This document shows positions 9,327 to 18,500 of a stretch of 64,000 nt of DNA, one piece after another. Position 1 is the stretch's first letter. Every line of letters begins with the position of its first letter. This DNA comes from Bacteroides thetaiotaomicron VPI-5482 (GTDB lineage Bacteria > Bacteroidota > Bacteroidia > Bacteroidales > Bacteroidaceae): positions 1,116,001 to 1,180,000 of the forward strand of contig NC_004663.1 in the NCBI RefSeq assembly GCF_000011065.1, given 5' to 3'. The position numbers and the translations under genes were made by a program. Below the pieces are notes generated by a model. That model had not been told where the DNA came from, did not search any database, and was given only the letters and a program-made list of their open reading frames with translations.

Positions 9327-10282
9327 GCATTCTCTCCAAACAGGGAATCAACAAATTCATTTTTGCGGAAGACTTGCAAATCTTCCATGCCTTCACCCAA
9401 TCCAATGTATTTTACAGGAATCTTGAACTGGTCGGAGATGCCGATCACTACTCCGCCTTTGGCGGTTCCGTCCAACTTGGTGATAGCCATTGCAGTCACC
9501 TCCGTAGCCAATGTAAATTGCTTGGCTTGCTCGAAAGCATTCTGTCCGGTAGAACCATCCAATACCAGCAGGACTTCATCCGGTGCATTGGGTACTACCT
9601 TCTTCATGACGTTCTTTATCTTGGTAAGCTCATTCATCAAGCCTACTTTATTGTGTAAGCGGCCGGCCGTATCGATAATCACTACATCCGCATTGTTGGC
9701 AACAGCAGAACTCAGTGTATCGAAAGCGACAGATGCAGGGTCCGCACCCATTTTCTGTTTTACAACAGGCACACCTACGCGTTCACCCCAGATCATCAAC
9801 TGCTCTACGGCAGCTGCACGGAATGTATCGGCGGCACCCAAATAAACAGATTTGCCCGCTTTCTTGAATTGATAAGCTAATTTCCCGATTGTTGTTGTTT
9901 TACCTACCCCGTTTACTCCCACTACCATCATTACATAAGGCTTTTTCTTGATAGGTACATCAAAGTCTGCTACGTCATCCGAATTATTCTCGGTCAAAAG
10001 GGCAGCAATTTCATCACGCAGTATGTGATTCAACTCTTGAGTATTCACATATTTGTCTGCAGCGGCCCGTTTTTCGATACGTTTGATAATATTCAAAGTT
10101 GTCTCTACCCCCACGTCAGATGTGATCAAAACTTCTTCCAGATTATCCAATACTTCGTCGTCTACTTTCGACTTACCAGCCACGGCACGAGCGATTTTAC
10201 TGAATACGCTCTCTTTGGTTTTAGATAATCCTTTATCTAAAGTTTCCTTCTTTTCCTTTGAAAAAAAACTAAAAAATCCCAT
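9323..10282 (-). CDS. ftsY: Signal recognition particle receptor FtsY
   Basis: This 319-residue SRP GTPase has a short charged N-terminus (MGFFSFFSKEKKETLDKG), the NG domain with P-loop GVNGVGKTTTIGKLA, the DTFRAAA motif, DTAGRLHNK (G3) and TKLDGTAKGG (G4/closing loop). It docks ribosome-SRP complexes at the inner membrane during co-translational targeting. The long acidic A domain of E. coli FtsY is absent, as usual in Bacteroidetes. It lies downstream of the DUF4295/rpmG/rpmB group, from which it is separated by a strong terminator. Confidence 0.96.
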   Translation of the reverse strand: MGFFSFFSKEKKETLDKGLSKTKESVFSKIARAVAGKSKVDDEVLDNLEEVLITSDVGVETTLNIIKRIEKRAAADKYVNTQELNHILRDEIAALLTENNSDDVADFDVPIKKKPYVMMVVGVNGVGKTTTIGKLAYQFKKAGKSVYLGAADTFRAAAVEQLMIWGERVGVPVVKQKMGADPASVAFDTLSSAVANNADVVIIDTAGRLHNKVGLMNELTKIKNVMKKVVPNAPDEVLLVLDGSTGQNAFEQAKQFTLATEVTAMAITKLDGTAKGGVVIGISDQFKIPVKYIGLGEGMEDLQVFRKNEFVDSLFGENA

Positions 10283-10359
10283 ATCTACAGTTATTTGTAT
10301 AATACATTATGCTACAAAGATATAACAAAGGATTGGAAAAGTAAAAAAAGAAGCAATAA

Positions 10360-10394
10360 AAAATCCCCTCACTGTTTGCCAATGAGGGGATTTT
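10360..10394 (-). terminator. Rho-independent terminator after rpmB-rpmG-DUF4295
   Basis: A perfect 12-bp stem (10360-10371 with 10383-10394; core ATCCCCTCA/TGAGGGGAT) is followed on the minus strand by a run of T. It lies 28 bases after the DUF4295 stop and separates the ribosomal-protein operon from ftsY. Confidence 0.88.
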
Positions 10395-10422
10395 GTGTTT
10401 ATAGCGTTTTATGCTATTCTGA

Positions 10423-10581
10423 TTATTTTTTGAAAAAGTCTTGTACTTTTTCGTTTGCAACCATTTGTTCATCAAAAACGTAAGCTCCAGTTTTCGGAGA
10501 TTTCACCATTTTGATAACCTTGGTGTAAGCACGACCTTCTTTAGAGCCTTCGTGCAAACTTGCTACTGTTTTCTTTGCCAT
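10423..10581 (-). CDS. DUF4295 small ribosome-associated protein
   Basis: This is a 52-residue basic protein starting MAKKTVASLHEGSKEGRAYT and ending KVQDFFKK. Proteins of this family (DUF4295) follow rpmB and rpmG throughout Bacteroidetes and are thought to be ribosome-associated because of that linkage, composition and size. The start is fixed by a clear ATG 14 bases after the rpmG stop. No other motif is visible. Confidence 0.9.
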   Translation of the reverse strand: MAKKTVASLHEGSKEGRAYTKVIKMVKSPKTGAYVFDEQMVANEKVQDFFKK

Positions 10582-10595
10582 GGGTTATACTATTA

Positions 10596-10784
10596 TTATT
10601 TAATTTCCTTATGTACTGTTACTCTCTTCAGAATCGGGTTGTATTTCTTCAACTCAAGTCTTTCAGTTGTATTCTTTCTGTTTTTAGTTGTGATATAGCG
10701 AGATGTTCCCGGCATTCCACTCTCTTTGTGTTCTGTACATTCCAGAATCACCTGTACTCTGTTACCTTTTGCTTTCTTTGCCAT
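10596..10784 (-). CDS. rpmG: 50S ribosomal protein L33
   Basis: This 62-residue protein has the L33 signature (RVQVILECTEHKES...GTSRYITTKNRKNTTERLELKKYNP). Only one Cys is present at the usual CxxC zinc positions, so this is the zinc-free form. It lies between rpmB and DUF4295 in one leftward operon. Confidence 0.97.
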   Translation of the reverse strand: MAKKAKGNRVQVILECTEHKESGMPGTSRYITTKNRKNTTERLELKKYNPILKRVTVHKEIK

Positions 10785-10805
10785 TGTAAGTTTTCTCCTC
10801 TACGT

Positions 10806-11066
10806 TTAGCCGATTACTTTAATGCTTTTCCAATCACAGAAACCTTTAGCTACTGCATCGTTCAGTGCAGCGTCCAGTCCTTTTTTGTTGATGATACGCA
10901 GACCGTTAGCACAAAGGCTAAGGCTGATCCAACAGTCTTGTTCTACATAATAGAACTTTTTGTTAAACAAGTTCAAATCAAAGGTTCTTTTTGTTCTTCT
11001 CTTTGAGTGTGAAACATTGTTGCCAATCATGGCTTTCTTTCCGGTAATTTGACAAATCTTCGACAT
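10806..11066 (-). CDS. rpmB: 50S ribosomal protein L28
   Basis: This 86-residue protein begins MSKICQITGKKAMIGNNVSHSKRRTKR, typical of L28 of the longer Bacteroidetes form. It is the first gene of a three-gene leftward operon with rpmG and DUF4295. The region upstream (11090-11120) is AT-rich and carries a near-match to the -7 box. Confidence 0.97.
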   Translation of the reverse strand: MSKICQITGKKAMIGNNVSHSKRRTKRTFDLNLFNKKFYYVEQDCWISLSLCANGLRIINKKGLDAALNDAVAKGFCDWKSIKVIG

Positions 11067-11188
11067 TTCTATCTTATTTTTATAGTTTTATATCTATACT
11101 TATTTCAAACAGGACGCAAAGTAAGCACTTTTATCCGTATAAAACAAGGATTTCTTAAAATAATTCACTTCCAGACACCAATTTTTCC

Positions 11189-12421
11189 TTATTTGAGCAA
11201 ATCACGAAGAATTAATAGCGCATTATTGCCCGCTCTTTCAATATTCATGGCTCTTCCGCGGTTCGTTTCCTGCCTGTAAGTACGAATTTCATTTTTATAA
11301 CCAGCAGCGATCCAGACAGTGCCTACCGGTTTCTCCGGTGTTCCACCTCCGGGACCGGCAATTCCTGAAGTTGCGACAGCGCAGTCGGTTTTCAGCGCTT
11401 TCATCGCTCCTTTTACCATTTCGATCACAGTCTGCTCACTGACAGCGCCATACACTTCCAGTGTTTCCGGTGAAACATGGAGCAGATTCATCTTCACTTC
11501 GTTAGAATATGCCACTATTCCTCCATTAAAGTATTCCGAACTTCCGGCAATGGACGTCAGACGTGCCGCAATACTTCCTCCGGTGCAACTTTCTGCGGTG
11601 GAAACGGTTAAATTCTTCTTTTTCAGCAGTTCGCCTACGATTACCTCCAGTGGGATATCTTCTTCGCTGAAAATATCATCGCCCAGTATCGCTTCCAGCT
11701 TAGCCTGCTCGTCGTTCAGTGCGCTTTCCACTTCTATCTTGTTCTGTCCCCGTCCGGTTAGTCGCAGGCGGATGATTCCAAGTTTGGGCAGATATGCCAA
11801 TTTGATGCTTTCCGGCAAGGCTGTCTCCCACGGTTCCAGCTTTTCAGCGAGTATGGATTCGGGGTAATGTTGTACTAGAAAGGTCCGGTGCATGATTACA
11901 TCCGTCTGAAACTTCTCACGTAGCTTGGGCAATACGGACTCAGTCATAACGGCAGTCATTTCCTGCGGAACACCCGGCATGGATACGAGTACTTTATTGT
12001 CTTTCTCAAACCAGCTGACAGAAGCGCTTCCTACCGGATTGTTGATGACCGTGCAATCTTTGGGAACCATTGCCTGACTCTTATTCAGCGCATTCATCGG
12101 TATTTTCCCGGCAAGCACCCGCTTTACGTTCTCAAATACTTCTTCGCTGAATATCAGTTCGGTATGGAAGTATTTACAGAGAGTTTGTTTGGTGATATCG
12201 TCTTTTGTGGGACCGAGTCCTCCGGTTACCAGAACGATATTCACCCTTTTCATCGCATTATCTACTGCTTCCATGATCTCTTCTTCCCGATCACGGATCG
12301 AAACAATGCGTAGAACTTCGATACCTATCTTATTTAATTCCTGCCCCATCCAGGCAGAATTTGTATCGACTACCTGCCCTATCAGCAGCTCGTCACCAAT
12401 GGTAATAACTTCAGCAAACAT
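11189..12421 (-). CDS. cinA: CinA-family protein (MoCF-like domain plus nicotinamide-nucleotide amidase domain)
   Basis: This 410-residue two-domain protein has an N-terminal MoCF/COG1058 domain (about 1-170; ITIGDELLIGQVVDTNSAWMG, VTGGLGPTKDD), a linker, and a C-terminal PncC domain (about 255-408; TAESCTGGSIAARLTSIAGSS and SGIAGPGGGTPEKPVGTVW). Proteins of this type combine ADP-ribose pyrophosphatase and nicotinamide mononucleotide deamidase activities and salvage NAD by-products. The ATG is preceded by a region holding a large inverted-repeat element and then an IS3-family insertion. Confidence 0.93.
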   Translation of the reverse strand: MFAEVITIGDELLIGQVVDTNSAWMGQELNKIGIEVLRIVSIRDREEEIMEAVDNAMKRVNIVLVTGGLGPTKDDITKQTLCKYFHTELIFSEEVFENVKRVLAGKIPMNALNKSQAMVPKDCTVINNPVGSASVSWFEKDNKVLVSMPGVPQEMTAVMTESVLPKLREKFQTDVIMHRTFLVQHYPESILAEKLEPWETALPESIKLAYLPKLGIIRLRLTGRGQNKIEVESALNDEQAKLEAILGDDIFSEEDIPLEVIVGELLKKKNLTVSTAESCTGGSIAARLTSIAGSSEYFNGGIVAYSNEVKMNLLHVSPETLEVYGAVSEQTVIEMVKGAMKALKTDCAVATSGIAGPGGGTPEKPVGTVWIAAGYKNEIRTYRQETNRGRAMNIERAGNNALLILRDLLK

Positions 12422-12507
12422 CTTTTTCCTACGTTAGTTAATAGAATATGCTACCTATATTAATAAGGTATATACGCTATGTTAAGTCATTAGGTTTACT
12501 TCATTTT

Positions 12508-12597
12508 TTCGTTCCATATACGTGATCCATTCGGTTCATGTGCGTGAGCCGAATGGATCACGTATGTGAACTGGACGGCTTACGCACGTGGAACGAA
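12508..12597. repeat. REP-like compound palindrome upstream of cinA
   Basis: The outer arms TTCGTTCC (12508-12515) and GGAACGAA (12590-12597) pair perfectly. Inside, 12518-12534 pairs perfectly over 17 bases with 12549-12565. Alternatively 12534-12550 can pair with 12577-12594 using a few G-U or mismatched positions. The two inner hairpins share bases and cannot form together. It lies 87 bases upstream of the cinA start and 46 bases from the probable end of the IS. The stretch 12422-12507 holds nothing else recognisable. Confidence 0.75.
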
Positions 12598-12887
12598 GGA
12601 ATGCTATAAACAAAGATTCTTAATGAATGTACTTCCCTAATAATGGTTGACTTGTTTATCTCTAATAGCTGCTATGTGTTGACTAGAAATATTACTAACC
12701 CTGGCAGCTGTTTACTTTATTATTTATTATTCCTGCCTCCGGTTTACTTATTTTTTTCTTATTCCTTTAACCGGTTGACTCTTCTCTTTGAAAGAAGAAA
12801 AAAGAAAGGAACTCACCCTTTTTCCTCTTTCTATCCCGCTAGCAGGGCATTCTTGGTCTTTTCATAAGCAAATGTACATATTTATTT

Positions 12888-13781
12888 TTAAGCAAGTGCT
12901 ACATTCAGATACTTTTCTCTGTAGCTTATCCATCTTTTCCTGATAGGTCCTTGCATTTCTCCTGCCTGTACCGGGGTAAGCATATCCAAGCTCATATGAG
13001 GCCTTTCGTTGTTATAGAAGTGAACGGCTGTTGCTACAGCTTTTCTGACTTCCTGTATTGAACTAAAGCGCATTCCTTGCAGCAATTCATTCTTTATAAT
13101 GCCATTCACACGCTCAGCTATGGCATTGTCCTTGGGATTGCCATCCTCTGTCATGCTGGGAAGAATCCCGTTATGTCGTAATATGGCAATATAATCCGCA
13201 CTGGCATATTGTACGCCTCGGTCGGAGTGATGGATCAAACCCTTAATCTCCTTTGCAGCTATGCGTCTGACTGCCATTTCCAGAGCTTCCACTGTGTAAC
13301 AGCTTCCCAGAGTATCACCTACGCAATACCCAATGATCTCCTTCGTATAGGCGTCTGTCACCAGAGACAGGTAGCAGAACACATAACTGCCGTCAGGCAA
13401 CCATATGGTAATGTAAGTGATATCACTAACCCACAGCTGATCAGGATGTTCTAATAGCAATGTCCTGGTTAAATCAGGATACTGTGGCAAGTGATGAGAG
13501 GAGTCTGTCGTACGTGGAGCCCGAAAACGTTTGCGTATTGTCAGCTTATACTTGGACAATATAGCACAGAAACAGTCACGCCCAACAAAGGCCTGGCTGG
13601 TGCCGAACTCATTACGGTACATCAGCCAAAGTTTCATCCCCCCAATACCAGGGTCCTTTGAACGCACACGTTTGACAAACTCAAGAACAAAACGTTCACG
13701 GGCCGAACTATCCGTACTATGGTCAACATACTTATAAAAGGCTTGCTTTGTTACACCAAACAATTTGCAAAGAGAGACCAC
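12888..13781 (-). CDS. IS3-family transposase OrfB (DDE catalytic part)
   Basis: The 297 residues shown begin at a GTG, but the frame is open upstream to 13850, as expected for an ORF read by frameshift from orfA. An HTH_21-like region is followed by the rve integrase core: first Asp in LWVSDITYI, second Asp in HHSDRGVQYAS, and Glu in NPKDNAIAERVNGIIKNEL. It catalyses cut/copy-out transposition. The product is probably made mainly as an OrfAB fusion. All three acidic residues are intact, so the element may be active. Confidence 0.92.
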   Translation of the reverse strand: MVSLCKLFGVTKQAFYKYVDHSTDSSARERFVLEFVKRVRSKDPGIGGMKLWLMYRNEFGTSQAFVGRDCFCAILSKYKLTIRKRFRAPRTTDSSHHLPQYPDLTRTLLLEHPDQLWVSDITYITIWLPDGSYVFCYLSLVTDAYTKEIIGYCVGDTLGSCYTVEALEMAVRRIAAKEIKGLIHHSDRGVQYASADYIAILRHNGILPSMTEDGNPKDNAIAERVNGIIKNELLQGMRFSSIQEVRKAVATAVHFYNNERPHMSLDMLTPVQAGEMQGPIRKRWISYREKYLNVALA

Positions 13782-13813
13782 CGTATAGGCATGCCTCCCT
13801 TTACAAAGCCTTT

Positions 13814-14176
13814 TTATTGTTTGGTACCAGCTTTTTTTCGGATAGGAAGATTAAACATCTCCTCGGCAACATCAATCATCGTATCGAAGGCGTGCGCACG
13901 CATTTTAGCATCTTTAAGCTCTGCACGTAAACGCTCATTCTCAAGACGTAAGGCAGTAATTGAGGAGGATTCATCCGAGGACTTGGGAGACTTGTTCTTT
14001 TTCATATAAGCGGATATTTCAGGATTAGAATCCTCAAAGATACGAACCCAACGCCAAAATGTAATGCGGGCAATCCCTTTTTCTTGGGCAAAACGAGAAA
14101 CTGAGAAATTCGAACGATAGAAATCGCCAAGAAGTTCAAGCTGATAAGGACTAAAGGTCATGTCACTCTTTTTCAT
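13814..14176 (-). CDS. IS3-family transposase OrfA (helix-turn-helix)
   Basis: This 120-residue protein has a helix-turn-helix region (LLGDFYRSNFSVSRFAQEKGIARITFWRWVRIFE) and a C-terminal leucine-zipper-like coiled coil (ALRLENERLRAELKDAKMRAHAF), the standard layout of IS3 OrfA. It binds the IS ends and dimerises. Seven A residues lie near its 3' end, where the ribosome can shift into orfB. Confidence 0.9.
   Translation of the reverse strand: MKKSDMTFSPYQLELLGDFYRSNFSVSRFAQEKGIARITFWRWVRIFEDSNPEISAYMKKNKSPKSSDESSSITALRLENERLRAELKDAKMRAHAFDTMIDVAEEMFNLPIRKKAGTKQ
13832..13838 (-). other. A7 slippery site for programmed -1 frameshift
   Basis: On the minus strand the orfA frame reads CGA AAA AAA GCT. 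Slipping back one base on this A7 run enters the orfB frame, which is open from 13850 downward through KKSWYQTIKRLCKG into the orfB protein. The orfA stop follows at 13814-13816. This matches the known A6G/A7 frameshift mechanism of IS3 elements. Confidence 0.8.
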
Positions 14177-14370
14177 CTTTTATTCATTTTAGTTGATACT
14201 TATAGTAGTCAACCAAATCCAGGGTAAGACAGAAGGCTTCTTATATCATTAATCCTCCTTTGTCTCCCTATTATATATAGGTGCATTTTGTTTTCAGCAA
14301 GGCTTCTTTATGCCACCGCCTATTGGGTCGGTGACATTTTTTCGGTGTTTGCCGTCACTATTGTTATTGC

Positions 14371-14432
14371 CGTCACTTTAATCGTCACTACTTAAATTAT
14401 TCTATGACAATAGTTTATTATATAAAGTGACG
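14371..14432. repeat. Inverted and direct GTCACT repeats downstream of tsaD
   Basis: CGTCACTTTA (14371-14380) is perfectly inverted as TAAAGTGACG (14423-14432). TTGCCGTCACT-type units are also repeated directly at about 14349-14376. The array lies just beyond the 3' end of tsaD and could act as its terminator, although no strong T run is seen. The rest of 14216-14451 shows only a CACCG/CGGTG hairpin (14314-14333). Confidence 0.5.
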
Positions 14433-14451
14433 ATGACGTTAAAAAACTGTT

Positions 14452-15471
14452 TTATAATGTGACACGGGAATAAGCCGGAAGATCAATGGAGCAGAAGTCT
14501 TTATCCAGATACTTGAAGTATCCGGTAATGGCAATCATGGCTGCATTGTCGGTCGTATAGCTGAATTTAGGAATAAAAATATTCCAGCCATACTTTTCAG
14601 CGTGTTCTCGGAAAGAGTTACGCAATCCGTTATTGGCAGAGACTCCTCCGGCTACGGCTACTTCTTTTATTTTATATTCTTTGGCAGCTTTCCGCAGTTT
14701 GTCCATCAGAATGTCTACAACAGTTGCTTCCAGAGAGGCGGCCAAATCCACTTTATGATGCTCGATGAAATCGGGATCGTCTTTCATCCAGTCACGCAAG
14801 GAGTATAGGAAAGAAGTTTTCAGTCCGCTGAAACTGTAGTCCAGCCCCGGAATATGCGGTTTGCTGAAAGTATACGCTTTCGGATTGCCTTGACGTGCCA
14901 GTTTGTCAATGATCGGTCCGCCCGGATATCCGAGACCCATCACTTTAGAACATTTATCGATTGCTTCTCCGGCAGCGTCATCAATCGTCTGACCGAGAAT
15001 TTCCATATCATTATAGGCTTTTACCAATATAATCTGTGAGTTTCCTCCGGATACCAACAGGCAAAGGAACGGGAATTTCGGTTGGATATTTTCTTCTCCT
15101 TCTGCTTTAATAAAATGAGCTAAGACATGCCCTGTCAGATGATTAACATCTATCAAAGGAATACCGAGTGAACGTGCGAATCCTTTGGCGAAAGAGACGC
15201 CTACAAGTAAAGATCCCATCAATCCCGGTCCACGTGTGAAAGCTACCGCGCTCAGTTCTTCTTTGGTAACCCCTGCCCGTTTCAGTGCTTCGTGTACCAC
15301 AGGAACGATATTTTGTTGATGTGCCCGTGAAGCTAATTCGGGTACTACTCCGCCGTATGCTTCATGTACGGCTTGACTTGATACCACATTTGACAGCAGA
15401 TAACCATCCTTGATTACGGCTGCCGACGTATCATCACAGGAGGATTCAATTCCTAATATTATTGCACTCAT
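14452..15471 (-). CDS. tsaD: tRNA N6-threonylcarbamoyladenosine transferase TsaD
   Basis: This 339-residue ASKHA-fold protein has the metal-binding HxxxH (DVNHLTGHVLAH, near residues 113-120), ESSCDDTSAAV at the N-terminus and VAGGVSANNGLR near the C-terminus. With TsaB/TsaE it transfers threonylcarbamoyl to A37 of ANN-decoding tRNAs. Length is normal for the family. It is transcribed divergently from the tamB-like gene and has an exact -7 box 25 bases upstream. Confidence 0.97.
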   Translation of the reverse strand: MSAIILGIESSCDDTSAAVIKDGYLLSNVVSSQAVHEAYGGVVPELASRAHQQNIVPVVHEALKRAGVTKEELSAVAFTRGPGLMGSLLVGVSFAKGFARSLGIPLIDVNHLTGHVLAHFIKAEGEENIQPKFPFLCLLVSGGNSQIILVKAYNDMEILGQTIDDAAGEAIDKCSKVMGLGYPGGPIIDKLARQGNPKAYTFSKPHIPGLDYSFSGLKTSFLYSLRDWMKDDPDFIEHHKVDLAASLEATVVDILMDKLRKAAKEYKIKEVAVAGGVSANNGLRNSFREHAEKYGWNIFIPKFSYTTDNAAMIAITGYFKYLDKDFCSIDLPAYSRVTL

Positions 15472-15495
15472 ATGTTTTTAAACTATTAAACGGTG

Positions 15496-15503
15496 CAAAA
15501 GTA
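15496..15503 (-). promoter_or_regulatory. Putative -7 box for tsaD
   Basis: TACTTTTG on the minus strand matches TAnnTTTG, 25 bases upstream of the tsaD start. GTTCG lies about 20 bases further upstream at the -33 position. Confidence 0.5.
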
Positions 15504-15537
15504 ATGATAAAACTACGATTCATAACGAACTATTTTA

Positions 15538-15545
15538 TATTTTTG
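15538..15545 (+). promoter_or_regulatory. Putative -7 box for the tamB-like gene
   Basis: TATTTTTG on the plus strand matches TAnnTTTG. Transcription would begin near 15552, which leaves only about 18 bases before the earliest in-frame codon able to encode the membrane anchor. This limits where translation can start. Confidence 0.5.
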
Positions 15546-15569
15546 TTCGCTAAATAAAAGTTATCGCTT

Positions 15570-18500
15570 ATCAGAACGCTGAAAAAGACTGTACGCTGGG
15601 TAGTTGGTATTGTACTGGGAGTATATATCGGAACTATTGTTTTGCTGAATATTCCAAATGTTCAGCGAGCAATGAGTGTGTTTATCGCCAAGGAATTGTC
15701 CGAGGTGCTGAATACACGCCTGACTATCGGCAAAATAAATATCGGTCTATTAAACCGTATTATCATTGATGATGTGCTGCTTGACGACCAGAGCGGCAAG
15801 GAAATGCTCAAAGTAACCCGCTTATCGGCTAAGTTTGATATCCTTCCTTTCTTTAAGGGAAAGATTTCCATTAGCAGTGTCCAGTTATTCGGCTTTACCA
15901 TCAATCTGAATAAAGAGACTCCCGACTCTCCTCCGAATTTTAAGTTCGTATTGGATGCTTTTGCTTCCAAGGACACTGTAAAAAAGGAAAGTTCGCTGGA
16001 TTTGCGTATCAATTCCGTTTTGATTCGTCGGGGAAGGATGGCTTATCATGTATTGTCAGAGGAAAAGACTCCCGGAAAGTTTAATGCCAAGCATGTCCAG
16101 CTTCAGAATATTATAGCCAATATTTCATTGAAGGCGATGAGCAGGGATTCTTTGAATCTTGGTATCAAGCGTCTGAGCTTCGATGAAAAGGCTTCCGGAT
16201 TCTCTTTAAAGAAGATGAGTCTGAAATTGGTTGCCAATGATAAACGGACTAATATAGAGAATTTTGCCATTGAGCTGCCCGAAACTTCACTGAAGATGGA
16301 TACTATTCATTTGGTGTATGACAGTCTGAAGGCTTTTGATCAGTTCTCGGAGAAGGTCCACTTTTCTTTCCGTACGTTACCCTCGCAGATTACTCTGAAA
16401 GATATTTCCCCTTTTGTACCTATATTGGCGCATTTCAAGGAACCGATAACGCTGGATATGCAGGTAAAAGGAACGGTCGACCAGCTTACCTGCTCTCATC
16501 TGGAGATTACGGCCGACGACCGCCAGTTCCGGCTATCGGGGGATGTATCGCTTCAGGAACTATCGAGTCCGCAGGATGCGTATGTGTACGGGAAGCTTTC
16601 CGAACTTTCCGCCAACAATCGTGGTGTCGGTTTTTTGGTGCGTAATCTGAGCAGCAATTACAATGGTGTACCTCCCCTTCTGGAACGTTTGGGGGATATT
16701 GATTTCCGTGGAGAGATTTCCGGATACTTCACCGATCTAGTTACTTACGGACAGCTTCGTACCGGGCTTGGTAATGTAAAAACCGACTTAAAGTTAAGTT
16801 CCGATAAGGCTAAGGGGCTGTTTGCTTATTCCGGTGCTGTCAAAACAGAAGAGTTTGAACTGGGCAAGTTATTGAATAATGAGAAATTTGGGGAAATCAC
16901 CTTTAATCTTGATGTACATGGACGGCATATCGAAAAACAGCTTCCTGCTGTAGAGTTGAAGGGATTGATCGCATCTGTGGAATATAGCAGATATAAATAT
17001 GAGAATATTACGCTGGACGGCGAATACAAGCAAGGCGGATTTAACGGAAAGATAGCGCTGGATGATCCGAATGGGTCTATTTATCTGAACGGAGATGTGA
17101 ATGTGACATCCAAGGTTCCTACTTTCAATTTCCTTGCCGTTGTCGACAAGTTCCGTCCTAATGATTTAAATCTTACACCTGATTACCAGGATGCGGAGTT
17201 CTCTCTGAAGGTAAAAGCTAATTTTACCGGAGGTTCCATTGACGAGATGATTGGAGAAATCAATGTGGACAGTCTGGAGTTCAGGGCACCGGACAAGGAA
17301 TATTTCATGAAGAACATGAATGTACGGGCTACCCGGCAGGATAATGAAAATCAGCTTAAACTGACTTCTGAATTTCTGACGGCAAACATAGCGGGAAAAT
17401 TCCAGTACCATACTTTACCGGCAAGTATTTTCAATATCATGCGTCGGTATGTGCCGTCTTTGATATTGCCTCCGAAGAAACCGATAGAGACGAACAATAA
17501 TTTTGCGTTTGATGTACATATATATAATACGGACATTTTATCTACGATATTTGATGTTCCGTTGACTGTATATACACATTCTACGTTGAAAGGGTATTTT
17601 AATGATGCCTTGCAGCGGCTACGTGTGGAAGGCTACTTCCCCCGCCTGCAATATAAAAACAACTTTATCGAGTCGGGTATGATCTTGTGCGAGAATCCTT
17701 CGGACCATATCAGTGCGAAGGTGCGGCTGACCAGTCTGAAAAAGAATGGAGCCGTGAATCTTTCTCTGGAAGCACAGGCCAAAGAAGATAAAGTCAGCAC
17801 GACTCTGAACTGGGGAAATAATGCCATAGCAACTTATAGCGGAAAGTTGGCGGCTGTTGCACAATTCCTGCGTACAGCAGGTGAAAAGCCTTTGCTGAAA
17901 GCGATGGTGGATGTGAAACAGACAGACGTTATCTTGAATGATACACTTTGGCAGATACATCCTTCGCAGGTAGTGGTGGACTCGGGCAAGGTGGATGTGA
18001 ATAATTTCTATTTCAGCCATCATGACCGTTATGTGCGTATCAATGGGCGGCTTTCCGACAATCCGGCAGATACCGTAAAAGTGGACCTGAAAGACATTAA
18101 TATGGGATACGTATTTGATATTGCAAACATATCCGATGACGTAAACTTTGAAGGAGATGCTACGGGAACAGCATATGCCAGCAGCGTGTTCAAGAAACCT
18201 GTGATGAATACCCGCCTCTTCGTCAAGAACTTCTCGCTCAATCAGGGCCGTTTAGGTGATTTGAACGTATATGGCGCCTGGGATAATGAGAAAAGAGGAA
18301 TCTATCTGGATGCTTCCATTCAGGATATATCACCGTCACCATCGCGAGTCATCGGTATGATCTACCCGTTGAAACCGGAAAGCGGACTCGATCTGAATAT
18401 CGATGCCCATGAACTGAACTTGAAGTTCCTCGAATTTTATATGAAATCAATAGCACAGGATATAAAAGGACGGGGAACGGGAAAAGTACATTTTTACGGA

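Larger units (their letters stand above)
12644..14215 (-). mobile_element. IS3-family insertion sequence, probable full copy
   Basis: Two overlapping ORFs (helix-turn-helix orfA and DDE orfB, with an A7 frameshift signal) define an IS3-family element. The best candidate ends are TGGTTGACT (12644-12652) and its perfect inverse AGTCAACCA (14207-14215), giving about 1.57 kb with TG...CA termini. The left end is uncertain: about 240 bases lie between orfB and 12644, and another GGTTGACT at 12772 is a weaker candidate. I see no clear target-site duplication. It separates cinA from tsaD. Confidence 0.75.

Noticed and set aside
12772..12779. GGTTGACT as the left end of the IS3 element
   Set aside because: It matches the right terminus over 8 bases only and lacks the TG start; the 9-base match at 12644 is better, although the end is not certain.
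14216..14450. Repeated GTCACT units considered as a CRISPR-like array
   Set aside because: Units are too short, unequally spaced and partly inverted, and no cas genes are near.
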